NCBI RefSeq assembly: GCF_023630255.1
Contig: NZ_JALPRS010000001.1
Coordinates: forward strand, 2,108,001-2,172,000
DNA: 64,000 bases
DNA from: Pontibacter deserti
GTDB lineage: Bacteria; Bacteroidota; Bacteroidia; Cytophagales; Hymenobacteraceae
Reading direction: 5' to 3'
The notes beneath the pieces are model-generated. The model was not told the DNA's origin. It did no database searches and was given only the letters and a program-made list of their open reading frames with translations. Both the position numbers and the translations under genes were made by a program. Below are positions 26,426 through 36,058 of the stretch, piece after piece (position 1 is the first letter of the stretch; each line of letters begins with the position of its first letter).

Positions 26426-27652
26426 CTAGTTACGTACTGCAATCATCAAACCAAGCTCTTTATAACGCATACCAAAACGTTTTGCAATTTGGGCATTTGT
26501 TAAACTGCCTTTGTAAATATAAACGCCGCTACGGTAATGCTCATTCGTAAACAGCACCTCGCTTACACCGCCATACTTAGATATTTCAGTTAAGATTGGG
26601 GTAAAGATATTGCTTAGTGCTGAAGTAGCTGTGCGTGGTACCCGGGAAGGTATATTAGGAACGCAGTAGTGAATAATATCATACTTACGGTAGATCGGGC
26701 GACTATGTGATGTCAATTCAGAAGTATGAAAACAGCCTCCATGGTCGATGCATACATCAATGATCACAGAACCTGGGTTCATTTGAGCTACTACACTTTC
26801 CTCCACCATACATGGCATGCGACCATCCTCAGCCACCAAAGCGCCAATTACCACATCAGCCTGCTTTATCTCATGGTATAGTACTGTCTTATCTAATGTA
26901 GAGGTAAATAATTGTGTACCCACATTATGCTTTAACCGGCGAAGCTTATAAATATGGTTATCAAACACCTTTACTTCTGCTCCTAAACCCAAAGCTGCAC
27001 GGGCTGCATATTCGGCAACGGTGCCGGCACCAAGTATAACTACCTTGCTTGGAGGCACACCTGTTATTCCGCCAAGTATAATGCCGCGCCCTTCGTTGCT
27101 AATGCTCAGGTATTCCGCTGCAATTAGCATTACAGTGCTACCGGCAATCTCGCTCATAGCCCGTACGACAGGTTTCGAATCAGATTTATCACGGAGCAAC
27201 TCAAAAGAAATAGCATTAATTTTTTTACGCAGCAGCGCATTAATGTAATCTGCTGTTAAGCTACCAAACTGCAGGGCAGAAATAAGTGTCTGACCAGGTC
27301 GCAGGTATTCTATTTCGTCGTAGGTAGGTGGCGCTACTTTAAGTATAATATCGGCATCGTATACTTCTTTGGTAGAGTAAACAACTTTGGCGCCAGCCTC
27401 TGAGAATTCGTTATCAGAGTATTTTGAAGGACTTCCGGCCCCTGCTTCAATCCAGATGGTATGGCCGTGATCTGTAAGTTGTTTTACAGCATCTGGTGTA
27501 AGCCCTATGCGGTTCTCCTGAAAAGACGATTCTTTAGGTATACCTATAAATAGGTTGCGTTTACGCTCTTCCACGGCCAGCATCGACTCTTTTGGGTAAA
27601 GTGCCTGTCCGGCTGCTATTTTTCCAATTTCTACGGCGAATCGCTCCGTCAT
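26426..27652 (-). CDS. ald: Alanine dehydrogenase
   Basis: A 408-residue NAD-dependent enzyme that interconverts alanine with pyruvate and ammonia. LFIGIPKESSFQENRIGLTP is the AlaDH/PNT N-terminal substrate block, and ILGAGTVAEYAARAALGLG is the Rossmann dinucleotide site. The Bacteroidota form has an N-terminal extension ending LYPKESMLAVEERKRN, seen here. Two ATG codons are possible, 27664 and 27652; 27652 (MTERFAVEIG) avoids overlap with tsaE and agrees with homologues I recall. The gene follows tsaE directly, so it probably belongs to the porX-tsaE-ald transcript. Confidence 0.92.
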   Translation of the reverse strand: MTERFAVEIGKIAAGQALYPKESMLAVEERKRNLFIGIPKESSFQENRIGLTPDAVKQLTDHGHTIWIEAGAGSPSKYSDNEFSEAGAKVVYSTKEVYDADIILKVAPPTYDEIEYLRPGQTLISALQFGSLTADYINALLRKKINAISFELLRDKSDSKPVVRAMSEIAGSTVMLIAAEYLSISNEGRGIILGGITGVPPSKVVILGAGTVAEYAARAALGLGAEVKVFDNHIYKLRRLKHNVGTQLFTSTLDKTVLYHEIKQADVVIGALVAEDGRMPCMVEESVVAQMNPGSVIIDVCIDHGGCFHTSELTSHSRPIYRKYDIIHYCVPNIPSRVPRTATSALSNIFTPILTEISKYGGVSEVLFTNEHYRSGVYIYKGSLTNAQIAKRFGMRYKELGLMIAVRN

Positions 27653-27653
27653 A

Positions 27654-28100
27654 TCACACCTCATTTATCGTCATGGTACGCACCTCGCTGCTAACCTCAG
27701 GTTGCAGGGTTACAAGCAGATAATGCTCCGGCAACAGATTGGGGATCAGGGAAGGCCACTCGATCAGGCAAATATGACCAGAATCGAAGTATTCCAAGGC
27801 CCCAATGTTCAGCGCCTCACGTTCATCGCTTATCCTATAAAAATCAAAATGATAAATTAGTTTCCCAGAATCCGTTTCGTATTCGTTTACCAGGGCAAAA
27901 GTCGGGCTGCTCACATTTTCCTGTACGCCTATCTGGCGGCAAAACTCTTTTATTAAAGTGGTTTTGCCTGCACCCATCGGGCCTTCAAACAGAATAACAG
28001 GTACTTCGCTGGCGGCATCCAGCAGCATAGCCGCTGCCGTTGGCAGATCGTCTAGCGAAGTCATCTGAAATTGAGCTTTTTCTATGCCAGTGTTATACAT
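27654..28100 (-). CDS. tsaE: tRNA t6A synthesis ATPase TsaE
   Basis: A 148-residue P-loop ATPase (Walker A GPMGAGKTT) with FCRQIGVQENVSSPTFALVN, the diagnostic TsaE block, and FDFYRISDEREALNIG. It helps TsaB/D load threonylcarbamoyl onto tRNA A37, an essential step for ANN decoding. An upstream ATG at 28121 would lie deep in porX; the ATG at 28100 overlaps the porX stop by only 8 bp and fits the family. Overlap upstream and near-contact downstream with ald indicate tight co-translation. Confidence 0.94.
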   Translation of the reverse strand: MYNTGIEKAQFQMTSLDDLPTAAAMLLDAASEVPVILFEGPMGAGKTTLIKEFCRQIGVQENVSSPTFALVNEYETDSGKLIYHFDFYRISDEREALNIGALEYFDSGHICLIEWPSLIPNLLPEHYLLVTLQPEVSSEVRTMTINEV

Positions 28101-29655
28101 TTTTAGGTGTAAGCGTGACAAACGGTATTATGCACTCCTCCAACGACACCCCTCCGTGCTGGAATGTGTCTTTGTAGTAGTTCACGTAGTAGTTATAGTT
28201 GTTTGGGTATGCAAAAAAGTAATCTTCTATTGCAAACACAAACGTAGTAGAAACATTGGCTTTAGGCAAGAAAAATCGCTCCGGCTTGCGTACTGTAAAC
28301 ACATCTTTATCAGTGTAACCCAGGTTCTTGCCGTGTTTGTAACGCAGGTTTGTATTGGTCTGTCGGTCTCCAATGATCTTAAATGGCCTTTTAACACGGA
28401 TTGTACCGTGGTCAGTGGTTATGATTAGGCGGCCTTTTTTCTCGGCGATCATTTTTAGTGTATCAAACAGCGGTGAGTGCAGGAACCATGATTTTGTTAT
28501 GGAACGGTAAGCTGATTCGTCCGGGGCCAGTTCGCGCACCATATTACTATCAGTTCGGGCATGCGACAGCATGTCCACGAAGTTATACACGATCACATTC
28601 AGCTTGTTGTTATCCAGGTTACTGAACTTGCCAAGTAAGTCTTTACCTGCGGCTACGTTTGTTATTTTGTGGTAGCTATGCTTGTCTGTTACCCGGTTCT
28701 GCTGAAACTGGATATCCAGAAATTCAGGTTCGTTCAGGTTTTTGCCTTCATCCTCATCGTCGCTAACCCATAGGTTCGGGTATTTTTTAGCGATCTCGGT
28801 TGGCAGCATTCCAGAGAAGATAGCATTACGGGCATAAGCAGTAGTGGTCGGAAGTATAGAATAATACATTTCTTCTGAGTCCACTGTAAAGTAATCGTTT
28901 ATGATCGGCTCCAGCACTTTCCATTGGTCGTAACGCAGGTTATCAATCAGTACGAAGTATACTGGCCTGTCCGACTCTTTCATCATCGGGAAAACACGTT
29001 CTTTAAATATCTGGTGAGACATTAATGGCGCATCATCGCTCTCTTTATTTATCCAGTCTTCATAATTATCCATGATAAACCTGGCGAAGTTTGAGTTTGC
29101 CTCATCCTTCTGCATGTTTATCACATCGGCCATACTTTTGTTTTCAGTCTCGTCTATCTCCAGCTCCCAGTACGTTAGTTTTTTGTAGATATCGGCCCAC
29201 TCGTTAGGGCTCAAACGCTCTCCAAAAGCCATACCCAACTGGCGGAAGTCGCGCTGATAACTTTGGTTCGTTCTTTCTGATACCAGTCGTTTATTTTCGA
29301 GGGCTTTTTTAACAGATAGAAGGATCTGGTTCGGGTTAAGGGGCTTGATCAGGTAATCAGTGATTTTGGCACCTATCGCCTCTTCCATAATATGCTCTTC
29401 CTCGCTCTTCGTGATCATGATCACGGGCATGGCCGGGCGAATCGTTTTTATTTCGTTCAGGGCTTCCAGGCCACTTATACCTGGCATATTTTCATCCAGG
29501 AAAACCACATCAAAAGGTTGCTCCTGTACTTTATCAATGGCATCGGCACCACTGTTAACAGGAGTTATGTCGTAACCTTTATCTTCCAGGAACAGAATAT
29601 GTGGCTTGAGCAGGTCAATCTCATCATCGGCCCACAAAATAGTATATCTTTGCAT
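28093..29655 (-). CDS. porX: PorX-type response regulator with PglZ domain
   Basis: A 520-residue protein. The receiver domain (residues ~1-120) has the acidic pocket DDE (10-12), phospho-acceptor Asp54 in VVFLDENMPG, Thr in MITKSEE and Lys in LIKPLNP. A helical linker follows, and then from about residue 160 the alkaline-phosphatase-like PglZ domain (VYFVLIDNLRYDQWKVLEP, STILPTTTAYARN-type site, ITTDHGTIRVKRP metal site). This architecture is PorX, which with the kinase PorY controls type IX secretion genes in Porphyromonas and Flavobacterium; PorX is a Zn-dependent phosphodiesterase of cyclic oligonucleotides in reported work. It leads an operon with tsaE and ald. No PorY is in this window. 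Confidence 0.94.
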   Translation of the reverse strand: MQRYTILWADDEIDLLKPHILFLEDKGYDITPVNSGADAIDKVQEQPFDVVFLDENMPGISGLEALNEIKTIRPAMPVIMITKSEEEHIMEEAIGAKITDYLIKPLNPNQILLSVKKALENKRLVSERTNQSYQRDFRQLGMAFGERLSPNEWADIYKKLTYWELEIDETENKSMADVINMQKDEANSNFARFIMDNYEDWINKESDDAPLMSHQIFKERVFPMMKESDRPVYFVLIDNLRYDQWKVLEPIINDYFTVDSEEMYYSILPTTTAYARNAIFSGMLPTEIAKKYPNLWVSDDEDEGKNLNEPEFLDIQFQQNRVTDKHSYHKITNVAAGKDLLGKFSNLDNNKLNVIVYNFVDMLSHARTDSNMVRELAPDESAYRSITKSWFLHSPLFDTLKMIAEKKGRLIITTDHGTIRVKRPFKIIGDRQTNTNLRYKHGKNLGYTDKDVFTVRKPERFFLPKANVSTTFVFAIEDYFFAYPNNYNYYVNYYKDTFQHGGVSLEECIIPFVTLTPKNV

Positions 29656-29853
29656 AGTTTTATTTAGATAAATTGCTAAACTGCTTCGTTGTTAAATTGT
29701 TATAAGCACGTAACAGCACTTAAAAGTATAGGACCTGTTACTACTTACGAAATATTGTGCAGTAAGAGTATGTGTGACAGAAAGTTACGAAAAAGAAGTT
29801 AATTTCTTTAAACACAACAATTTAACCATCCAACAATTAAATACTTCGTTCTG

Positions 29854-31083
29854 GTGAACAAGAAAAAAATCTTCAACGACCCGGTATACGGCTTTATAAC
29901 AGTTCCGTCTGAGCTCTTGTTCGATATTATTGACCATCCGTACTTTCAGCGCCTCCGCCGTATTAAGCAACTTGGCCTTACAGAGATGGTTTACCCGGGT
30001 GCATTACATACCCGTTTCCACCATGCCTTAGGTGCCATGCACCTGATGAACACTGCCTTACAGACATTAAAAAGTAAAAATAACGAAATTTCTGATAAGG
30101 AATTTGAAGCTTCTTTAATTGCCATACTGCTGCACGATATCGGCCACGGCCCTTTCTCGCATGCCTTAGAAACCGCTATTTTCAAGGAAGTGCACCACGA
30201 GCACCTCTCGCTGCATATTATGCACTTGCTTAACGAAGAATTTGGCGGAAGATTGAGCCTGGCGATAGATATATTTACAGATAACTACGAACGCAGGTTC
30301 TTTCACCAGCTTGTTTCGAGCCAATTAGACGTAGACCGCCTGGATTACCTGAACCGCGACAGTTTTTATACCGGTGTATACGAAGGCAAGATTGGGGCTG
30401 ACCGCATCATAAAAATGCTGGATGTAGCCAACGACAAACTGGTTGTAGAAGAAAAAGCAATTTATAGTATTGAGAACTTTCTGGTAAGCCGACGCCTGAT
30501 GTACTGGCAGGTATACCTGCACAAGACTGTTATCAGTGCAGAAAATATGGTTTTACGTGCTGTTCAACGAGCCCGCCAGTTGCTGCAGCAAGGTATAGAA
30601 GTACCAGCCAGCCCTTGCCTCAAGTTTTTCCTGGCCTCAGATCTGACCATTCAGGATTTTCAGCAGGACCCAAGTATACTGGAGCGTTTTGTTAGCTTAG
30701 ACGATCATGATATCTGGAGTGGCATAAAACAATGGGCTTCTCATGAAGATAACATCTTGTCTTACTTGTCGGGTTGTATATTAAACCGTAAGCTATTTAA
30801 AGTGATCATATCTAATAAAACTATTGATGAAGATATGATGCTAGGAATTGGGGAACTGATACAGGAACGCTTTAAGGTAGCTGAGGAGGATATCAAGTAC
30901 CTGATGATTTCAGGAAAGATCAGCAACAACGCTTATCAGGCCGAAGGACAATCTATTGACGTTTTAACAAAATCCGGTTACGTGGTTAACGCAGCAGATG
31001 CATCTGATCTGCCAAACATACAGGCACTCAGCAATAAAGTTGAGAAGTATTATGTTTGTTACCCAAGAGAAGTAGCACATTAA
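29854..31083 (+). CDS. HD-domain phosphohydrolase (dGTPase-like)
   Basis: A 409-residue protein with GTG start. HTRFHHALGAMHLM and LLHDIGHGPFSHALE give the H...HD...D metal site of the HD superfamily; the layout FQRLRRIKQLG-x-x-x-x-VYPGA is that of the YdfG/SAMHD1-like dNTP triphosphohydrolase branch. The substrate is unproven. In many Bacteroidota this gene directly precedes lpxD; here 901 bp of repeat-derived sequence separates them. It is divergent from porX. Confidence 0.9.
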   Translation: MNKKKIFNDPVYGFITVPSELLFDIIDHPYFQRLRRIKQLGLTEMVYPGALHTRFHHALGAMHLMNTALQTLKSKNNEISDKEFEASLIAILLHDIGHGPFSHALETAIFKEVHHEHLSLHIMHLLNEEFGGRLSLAIDIFTDNYERRFFHQLVSSQLDVDRLDYLNRDSFYTGVYEGKIGADRIIKMLDVANDKLVVEEKAIYSIENFLVSRRLMYWQVYLHKTVISAENMVLRAVQRARQLLQQGIEVPASPCLKFFLASDLTIQDFQQDPSILERFVSLDDHDIWSGIKQWASHEDNILSYLSGCILNRKLFKVIISNKTIDEDMMLGIGELIQERFKVAEEDIKYLMISGKISNNAYQAEGQSIDVLTKSGYVVNAADASDLPNIQALSNKVEKYYVCYPREVAH

Positions 31084-31165
31084 GTAAGTCTAGTTCCTAG
31101 TATGTAGAGTATGTATCAGGTTCTAGACCTAGCTGCATGCGAAACCTCTGCTAATGTTTTGATTT

Positions 31166-31730
31166 ATTTCACCTAGCTCTCTACTAAAGCAGGAGAGGGA
31201 GCTTAGTTAGCACCTGCTATAGTTTAGGTAGTAGTTCTATAGTTGCCATTTTAACACCCCTGTGAGCTCCGCTCGCAAGTTTCGAACTCCCGTTCTCACT
31301 TGTCCTCAAGGGGACAGTTCTGCCACAACTATAGTTAGAATATAGTTTTATAGTTAGAGTCCATGAGCGGACAGGTAGCGACCTGTCCCTACGGAACTAC
31401 ATTACTAGAAAAGCTAAAAGCTATACTTCTCCATCAAACTATAAAATTAACTATCGAATGATATCAGTCTTCGGGTGGAGCGCCTTGTAAATATCTGGTG
31501 CCTGTAGGGCATTGCGACGTTAGGAGCAAAAGAGATTTGCACCGCGCGATGCCCGAAGACGAGGCCTCCCGGCCGTGAGGGCACCAATGCAAAAGATGAA
31601 ACGATAGGCAAGTAGAGCTCCCAGGATTAAAAGTAGCTATGAAAATATAGCTTGGTTCGAGTAGGTATAGGCTTCAACTAATAAACTTATAAGACCCCCG
31701 CGATAAGAAATCAAAATGACAAAGCAGAAG
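31166..31730. repeat. Composite structured intergenic element, copy B
   Basis: This fills most of the 901-bp gap 31084-31984. The modules are in the same order as copy A: hairpin 1 near 31177-31199 (CTCTCT / GGAGAG); hairpin 2 GTCCTCAAGGGGAC (31302-31315); hairpin 3 GGACAGGT / ACCTGTCC (31369-31388); core 31467-31585; tail AGCTCCCAGGATTAAAAGTA and, near 31710, a decayed right terminal repeat (TCAAAATGACAAAG). A left terminal repeat is not recognisable. The rest of the gap has no credible gene; it is AT-rich before lpxD. Confidence 0.72.
31467..31585. ncRNA. Structured core of repeat copy B
   Basis: The outer helix GTCTTCGGG (31467-31475) pairs with CCCGAAGAC (31552-31560). The inner helix GCGC + TTGTAAAT-type strand (31480-31492) pairs with 31535-31547. 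GGTGCC (31497-31502) can pair with GGCACC (31580-31585). The inner strand sequence differs wholly from copies A and C, yet pairing is kept. Confidence 0.5.
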
Positions 31731-31928
31731 CTATAAGTTCAGACTCTAGTAAGAGATGCGCACGCTATAAGGCCTTACCGATAGATTCTATCTTAAAATA
31801 ATCTGGAGTGCTTTAAACGAATCTTTTCGAATTTAAACTTGATTTGACAAATCATAAACTATACTTTTAACTCCAACCACCTCCGATAATATAATAGCTC
31901 ACCCTACCCTCCCACGTTAACTTTTTAT

Positions 31929-31936
31929 TAAGTTTG
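31929..31936 (+). promoter_or_regulatory. Candidate -7 box for lpxD operon
   Basis: TAAGTTTG (TAnnTTTG) 48 bp upstream of the lpxD ATG. A promoter here would compensate for separation from the upstream HD gene. Confidence 0.45.
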
Positions 31937-31984
31937 CACCCCGGAAGCACTAGCGTTTTTAAGTTTTTGCTATAATTTTACATC

Positions 31985-33007
31985 ATGGAATTTACTGTTC
32001 AACAGATAGCTGACCTATTACAGGGGGAAATCGAAGGGGATAACTTAGCGAAAGTCAGCACTTTAGCCAAAATTGAAGAAGCCCAGAAAGGTGCTTTAGC
32101 TTTTTTGGCTAATGCAAAGTACGAACCATACTTATATACTACCGGCGCCAGCGCAGTTATAGTTTCTGATAAACTGGAACTTAAAAAGCCTGTTTCGGCT
32201 GCACTGATCCGCGTAAGTGATCCTTATACCAGCTTTTCTACTCTTTTACAGTATTACCAGGCTACAATACTTGCTTCTAAAACCGGGGTTGAAGAACCTA
32301 GCTTTATCGGCAGTGGCGGCGAGATTGGGGAAAACCACTACCGTGGCGCCTTCTCTTATATTGGTAATAACTGCAAAATCGGACAGAATGTACGCATTTT
32401 CCCTCAGGCATACATCGGCGATAACGTAACCATAGGCGATAACACTACTATTTTTGCAGGAGCAAAACTTTACGCAAATACTGTTATTGGTAGCAACTGT
32501 ACCATACATGCGGGTGTTGTGCTTGGCAGCGATGGCTTTGGATTTGCCCCGCAGGAAGATGGATCCTATAAAATAGTACCACAGATTGGGAATGTAGTGT
32601 TGGAGGATGATGTATCTATTGGCGCCAATGCTACTATAGATTGTGCGACCATGGGATCTACTATTATCCGTCAGGGTACAAAAATTGATAACCTGGTACA
32701 GATCGCCCATAACGTGGAGATTGGCAAGCATACAGTTATAGCAGCTCAAACAGGTATTTCAGGTTCCGCTAAAATTGGTAACTATTGTGTAATTGCGGGT
32801 CAGGTAGGTATTGTGGGGCATATTTCTATTGCAGATAAAACAACTATTGGTGCTCAGTCTGGTGTAGGAAAGACCATTAAAAAGCCTGGTACAATTATAC
32901 AGGGTTCTCCTGCTTTTGATTATAAACAAAATTTACGTGCCCTTACTGTTTTCAGAAAATTACCTGAACTGCAGCGTGAATTAGAGGCCTTACGCGACAA
33001 AAATTAA
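31985..33007 (+). CDS. lpxD: UDP-3-O-acylglucosamine N-acyltransferase LpxD
   Basis: A 340-residue enzyme of lipid A synthesis that adds the N-linked hydroxyacyl chain to UDP-3-O-acylglucosamine. The N-terminal uridine-binding domain (~1-100) is followed by left-handed beta-helix hexapeptide repeats ([20 protein letters not shown]) and by [20 protein letters not shown], the family's fatty-acyl/active-site block. His in [11 protein letters not shown] is the catalytic base region. The length is normal. First gene of the lipid A cluster on this strand. Confidence 0.96.
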   Translation: MEFTVQQIADLLQGEIEGDNLAKVSTLAKIEEAQKGALAFLANAKYEPYLYTTGASAVIVSDKLELKKPVSAALIRVSDPYTSFSTLLQYYQATILASKTGVEEPSFIGSGGEIGENHYRGAFSYIGNNCKIGQNVRIFPQAYIGDNVTIGDNTTIFAGAKLYANTVIGSNCTIHAGVVLGSDGFGFAPQEDGSYKIVPQIGNVVLEDDVSIGANATIDCATMGSTIIRQGTKIDNLVQIAHNVEIGKHTVIAAQTGISGSAKIGNYCVIAGQVGIVGHISIADKTTIGAQSGVGKTIKKPGTIIQGSPAFDYKQNLRALTVFRKLPELQRELEALRDKN

Positions 33008-33070
33008 CTATACTTTGTAAAGCCTTTTCTCCCAGAAAAAATAATACTGGCAAGGCAGAATATAAAATCT

Positions 33071-33078
33071 TAAGTTTG
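33071..33078 (+). promoter_or_regulatory. Candidate internal -7 box before lpxC/fabZ
   Basis: TAAGTTTG lies in the 161-bp lpxD-lpxC gap, 90 bp before the ATG. A second TAGATTTG at 33158-33165 is only 3 bp from the ATG. Either could give separate control of lpxC. Confidence 0.35.
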
Positions 33079-33168
33079 CGGTAAAATGGTCGGCTGCTAC
33101 ACAATAGTTTATAAACAACGACCACAGGACCTGCTAAATGCAGCCTCCAGATAAGAATAGATTTGTAA

Positions 33169-34563
33169 ATGAACTATAAACAGCATACCATAAAAGCTCC
33201 GGTAACAGTTTCCGGTATTGGATTGCATACAGGCGTAGTGTCGAACATGACATTTAACCCTGCTCCTGCAAACCATGGCTATAAATTCCAGCGCATTGAT
33301 TTACCAGGCCAGCCCATTGTAGCAGCCGATGTTGACAATGTAGTGGACCTTTCGCGTGGTACAACCATTGAGCAGAATGGAGCCAGAGTAAATACCGTAG
33401 AGCATACCTTGGCTGCATTGGTAGGCCTGGAAATAGACAATGTACTCATTCAGTTAGATGGCCCTGAGCCTCCAATTATGGATGGTTCGTCTATCGAGTT
33501 TGTGCAGGCATTGTTAAGTGTTGGTTTGCAGGAGCAAAATGCATTACGCAATTACTTCGAGTTAACCGAAGGCATCACTTATAAAGATGAAGCACGTGGT
33601 GTTGAGATAGTTGGTTTACCCTTAAATGATTACCGCCTGACGGTAATGGTTGACTATAACTCTCCTGTTTTAGGCAGCCAGCATGCATCTATTACCAACA
33701 TGAACCAGTTTGAAAAGGAAATCGCGCCTTGCCGTACTTTCTGCTTTTTACACGAACTGGAAGCACTTCACAAGCAAAACCTTATAAAAGGCGGTAACCT
33801 GGATAATGCAATCGTTATTGTTGACCGTGTGGTGAACGATGATGAACTGACAGTACTGGCAGATCTGCTTAATAAACCTAAAGTTGAGGTAAAAGAGACC
33901 GGCACGTTAAACAACGTGGAGCTTCGTTACAAAAACGAACCTGCACGCCATAAACTGCTGGATTTGATGGGTGACCTTGCCCTGATCGGCAGACCTATAA
34001 AAGGACAGATTTTGGCAGCCCGCCCAGGTCATGCAGCAAACATTGGTTTTGCGAAAAGAGTAAAGAAAGCAATTCAGGAAGCTTCTATACAGAGTGTACC
34101 AGTTTACGACGAAAAGAAGCCACCTGTAATGGATATTAACCAGATCACAGCTACCCTACCACATCGCTACCCATTCCTGCTTATTGATAAGATCATCCAC
34201 CTGGATGAGACAACAGTAACAGGTGTGAAAAATATAACGATGAACGAGCCGTTCTTTCAGGGCCACTTCCCTGGTAACCCTATACTACCGGGCGTGATCC
34301 AGATCGAAGCAATGGCACAGACAGGCGGTATCCTGGTACTGAATACTGTAGAGAATCCTGAAGATTACTGGACATATTTCCTTGGCGTGGATAAATGCCG
34401 CTTTAAGCGCAAAGTTATTCCGGGAGATACTATTATCTTTAAATGTGAACTGCTGGCTCCAATCAAACGTGGAATTGCCAAAATGAGTGGTCAGGCTTTT
34501 GTAGGTGGCCAACTGGTAATGGAAGCAGAAATGTCGGCAAGTATAGTTAAGAAAAAAGCATGA
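33169..34563 (+). CDS. Bifunctional LpxC deacetylase / FabZ dehydratase
   Basis: A 464-residue natural fusion typical of Bacteroidota. Residues ~1-305 are LpxC (GIGLHTG, VEHTLAALVGLEIDNVLI with zinc histidine, later HKLLDLMGDLALIGRPI with H-x-x-x-D), which deacetylates UDP-3-O-acyl-GlcNAc, the committed step of lipid A. Residues ~318-464 are FabZ (LPHRYPFLLIDKI, then GHFPGNPILPGVIQIEAMAQ), the hydroxyacyl-ACP dehydratase. Fusing the two links lipid A and fatty acid flux, both of which draw on hydroxyacyl-ACP. The stop overlaps lpxA by 4 bp (ATGA). Confidence 0.96.
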   Translation: MNYKQHTIKAPVTVSGIGLHTGVVSNMTFNPAPANHGYKFQRIDLPGQPIVAADVDNVVDLSRGTTIEQNGARVNTVEHTLAALVGLEIDNVLIQLDGPEPPIMDGSSIEFVQALLSVGLQEQNALRNYFELTEGITYKDEARGVEIVGLPLNDYRLTVMVDYNSPVLGSQHASITNMNQFEKEIAPCRTFCFLHELEALHKQNLIKGGNLDNAIVIVDRVVNDDELTVLADLLNKPKVEVKETGTLNNVELRYKNEPARHKLLDLMGDLALIGRPIKGQILAARPGHAANIGFAKRVKKAIQEASIQSVPVYDEKKPPVMDINQITATLPHRYPFLLIDKIIHLDETTVTGVKNITMNEPFFQGHFPGNPILPGVIQIEAMAQTGGILVLNTVENPEDYWTYFLGVDKCRFKRKVIPGDTIIFKCELLAPIKRGIAKMSGQAFVGGQLVMEAEMSASIVKKKA

Positions 34564-35351
34564 ACCAGCCGTTAGCATACATACACCCGGAAGCGAAGAT
34601 CGCGCACAATGTGGTAATAGAGCCATTCTCTACTATATACAAAAACGTAGAAATTGGTGAAGGGACCTGGATTGGACCGAACGTAACTATTATGGAAGGC
34701 GCACGCATCGGTAAGAACTGTAAGATCTTCCCTGGTGCTGTTATCTCTTCTGTTCCGCAGGACCTTAAATTTGCAGGTGAGGAAACTACTGCCGTTATCG
34801 GTGATAACACTGTTATTCGTGAGTGTGTAACAGTAAGTCGTGGCACTATAGATAAGATGCGTACTGTAGTTGGCAGCAACTGCCTGATTATGTCTTACGC
34901 GCACATCGCCCACGACTGTATTGTTGGTAATAACTGTATTGTAGTAAATGCAGTGCAGATGGCCGGCCACGTAGAGATGGGTGATTTCGCGATTATTGGC
35001 GGGTCTAGTGCAGTTCACCAGTTTGTAAAGATCGGTGCACATGCCATGATCTCGGGAGGTTCACTGGTTCGTAAAGATGTGCCTCCTTATGTAAAAGCAG
35101 CCCGTGAGCCACTTACGTATGCTGGTATCAACTCTATCGGGTTGCGCCGCCGTGGTTTTACAAGCGAGCAAATTAACGAAGTACAGCAGTTATACCGTAT
35201 CCTGTTTATGAGCGGAAATAACACAACAGAAGCACTGGATAAGATCGAACTTGAAATGGCTCCGAGCAAAGAGCGTGACGAGATTGTAAACTTTGTGCGT
35301 AACTCTGGTCGTGGCATTATTAAGAGCTACTTCGGTAAAGATGCAAATTAA
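34560..35351 (+). CDS. lpxA: UDP-GlcNAc O-acyltransferase LpxA
   Basis: A 263-residue hexapeptide-repeat acyltransferase that starts lipid A synthesis. IHPEAKIAHNVVIEPFSTI opens the beta-helix; MSYAHIAHDCIVGNN holds the catalytic His; the helical C-terminus (GLRRRGFTSEQINEVQQLYR) is the LpxA-specific domain. The length is standard. It overlaps lpxC/fabZ by 4 bp and the following ABC ATPase by 11 bp. Confidence 0.96.
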   Translation: MNQPLAYIHPEAKIAHNVVIEPFSTIYKNVEIGEGTWIGPNVTIMEGARIGKNCKIFPGAVISSVPQDLKFAGEETTAVIGDNTVIRECVTVSRGTIDKMRTVVGSNCLIMSYAHIAHDCIVGNNCIVVNAVQMAGHVEMGDFAIIGGSSAVHQFVKIGAHAMISGGSLVRKDVPPYVKAAREPLTYAGINSIGLRRRGFTSEQINEVQQLYRILFMSGNNTTEALDKIELEMAPSKERDEIVNFVRNSGRGIIKSYFGKDAN

Positions 35352-35982
35352 CCTAAGCAATTTAGGTAAACGATACAATTACGAGTGGATTTTCCGGAAC
35401 CTGACCTATACTTTTGAGTCAGGCACTGCTTATGCCATACTTGGGCATAACGGGTCCGGGAAATCCACTCTTCTTACTGTTATATCAGGGCACAACCTGC
35501 ACTCCGAAGGTGAGATAAAGTATAGCTCAAACGGCACCATTATACCCGTCGAAAAAATTTATACTTCCCTTTCGCTTACTGCCCCCTATCTGGAGTTGGT
35601 AGAAGAATTTACATTGCTGGAGATGATAGATTTTCATACCCGGTTTAAACCACTTCGCCATAACCTGACTAACCTGGAACTGATCGACAGGATGGGCCTG
35701 CAGAAATCAAAGTATAAATTTGTTAAGGATTTTTCCTCGGGGATGAAGCAGCGCCTGAAACTTGGCCTGGCGATTTATTCTGAATCAGAGTTACTACTGC
35801 TGGATGAGCCTACCACTAACCTTGACCAGGAAGGCGTGGCATGGTATCAGGAACATGTAACACAAAATAAAACCAACCGACTGATTATAGTTGGCTCTAA
35901 TATTCACCACGAATATAGCTTTTGCGAAGAGCATTTACGCATAACAGATTACCATACCGTTTCTACCAAACGTACCGTATAA
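35341..35982 (+). CDS. ABC transporter ATP-binding protein in lipid A operon
   Basis: A 213-residue small ATPase: Walker A GHNGSGKST, signature FSSGMKQRLKLG, Walker B LLLLDEPTTNLDQEG. It starts at the ATG at 35341, inside the lpxA 3' end (11-bp overlap), which implies translational coupling. No permease is encoded alongside. It resembles CcmA-like subunits; coupling with lpxA suggests a role linked to envelope lipid traffic, but this is inference from position only. Confidence 0.88.
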   Translation: MQINLSNLGKRYNYEWIFRNLTYTFESGTAYAILGHNGSGKSTLLTVISGHNLHSEGEIKYSSNGTIIPVEKIYTSLSLTAPYLELVEEFTLLEMIDFHTRFKPLRHNLTNLELIDRMGLQKSKYKFVKDFSSGMKQRLKLGLAIYSESELLLLDEPTTNLDQEGVAWYQEHVTQNKTNRLIIVGSNIHHEYSFCEEHLRITDYHTVSTKRTV

Positions 35983-36029
35983 ACCGTTCAAAATTGCCAG
36001 TGTAGTTATTAATTTTAAAGTAAGCTTTC

Positions 36030-36037
36030 TACATTTG
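36030..36037 (+). promoter_or_regulatory. Candidate -7 box for yebC-type gene
   Basis: TACATTTG (TAnnTTTG) 21 bp upstream of the ATG at 36059. Confidence 0.5.
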
Positions 36038-36058
36038 CAATTATAACAAGCAGACACC

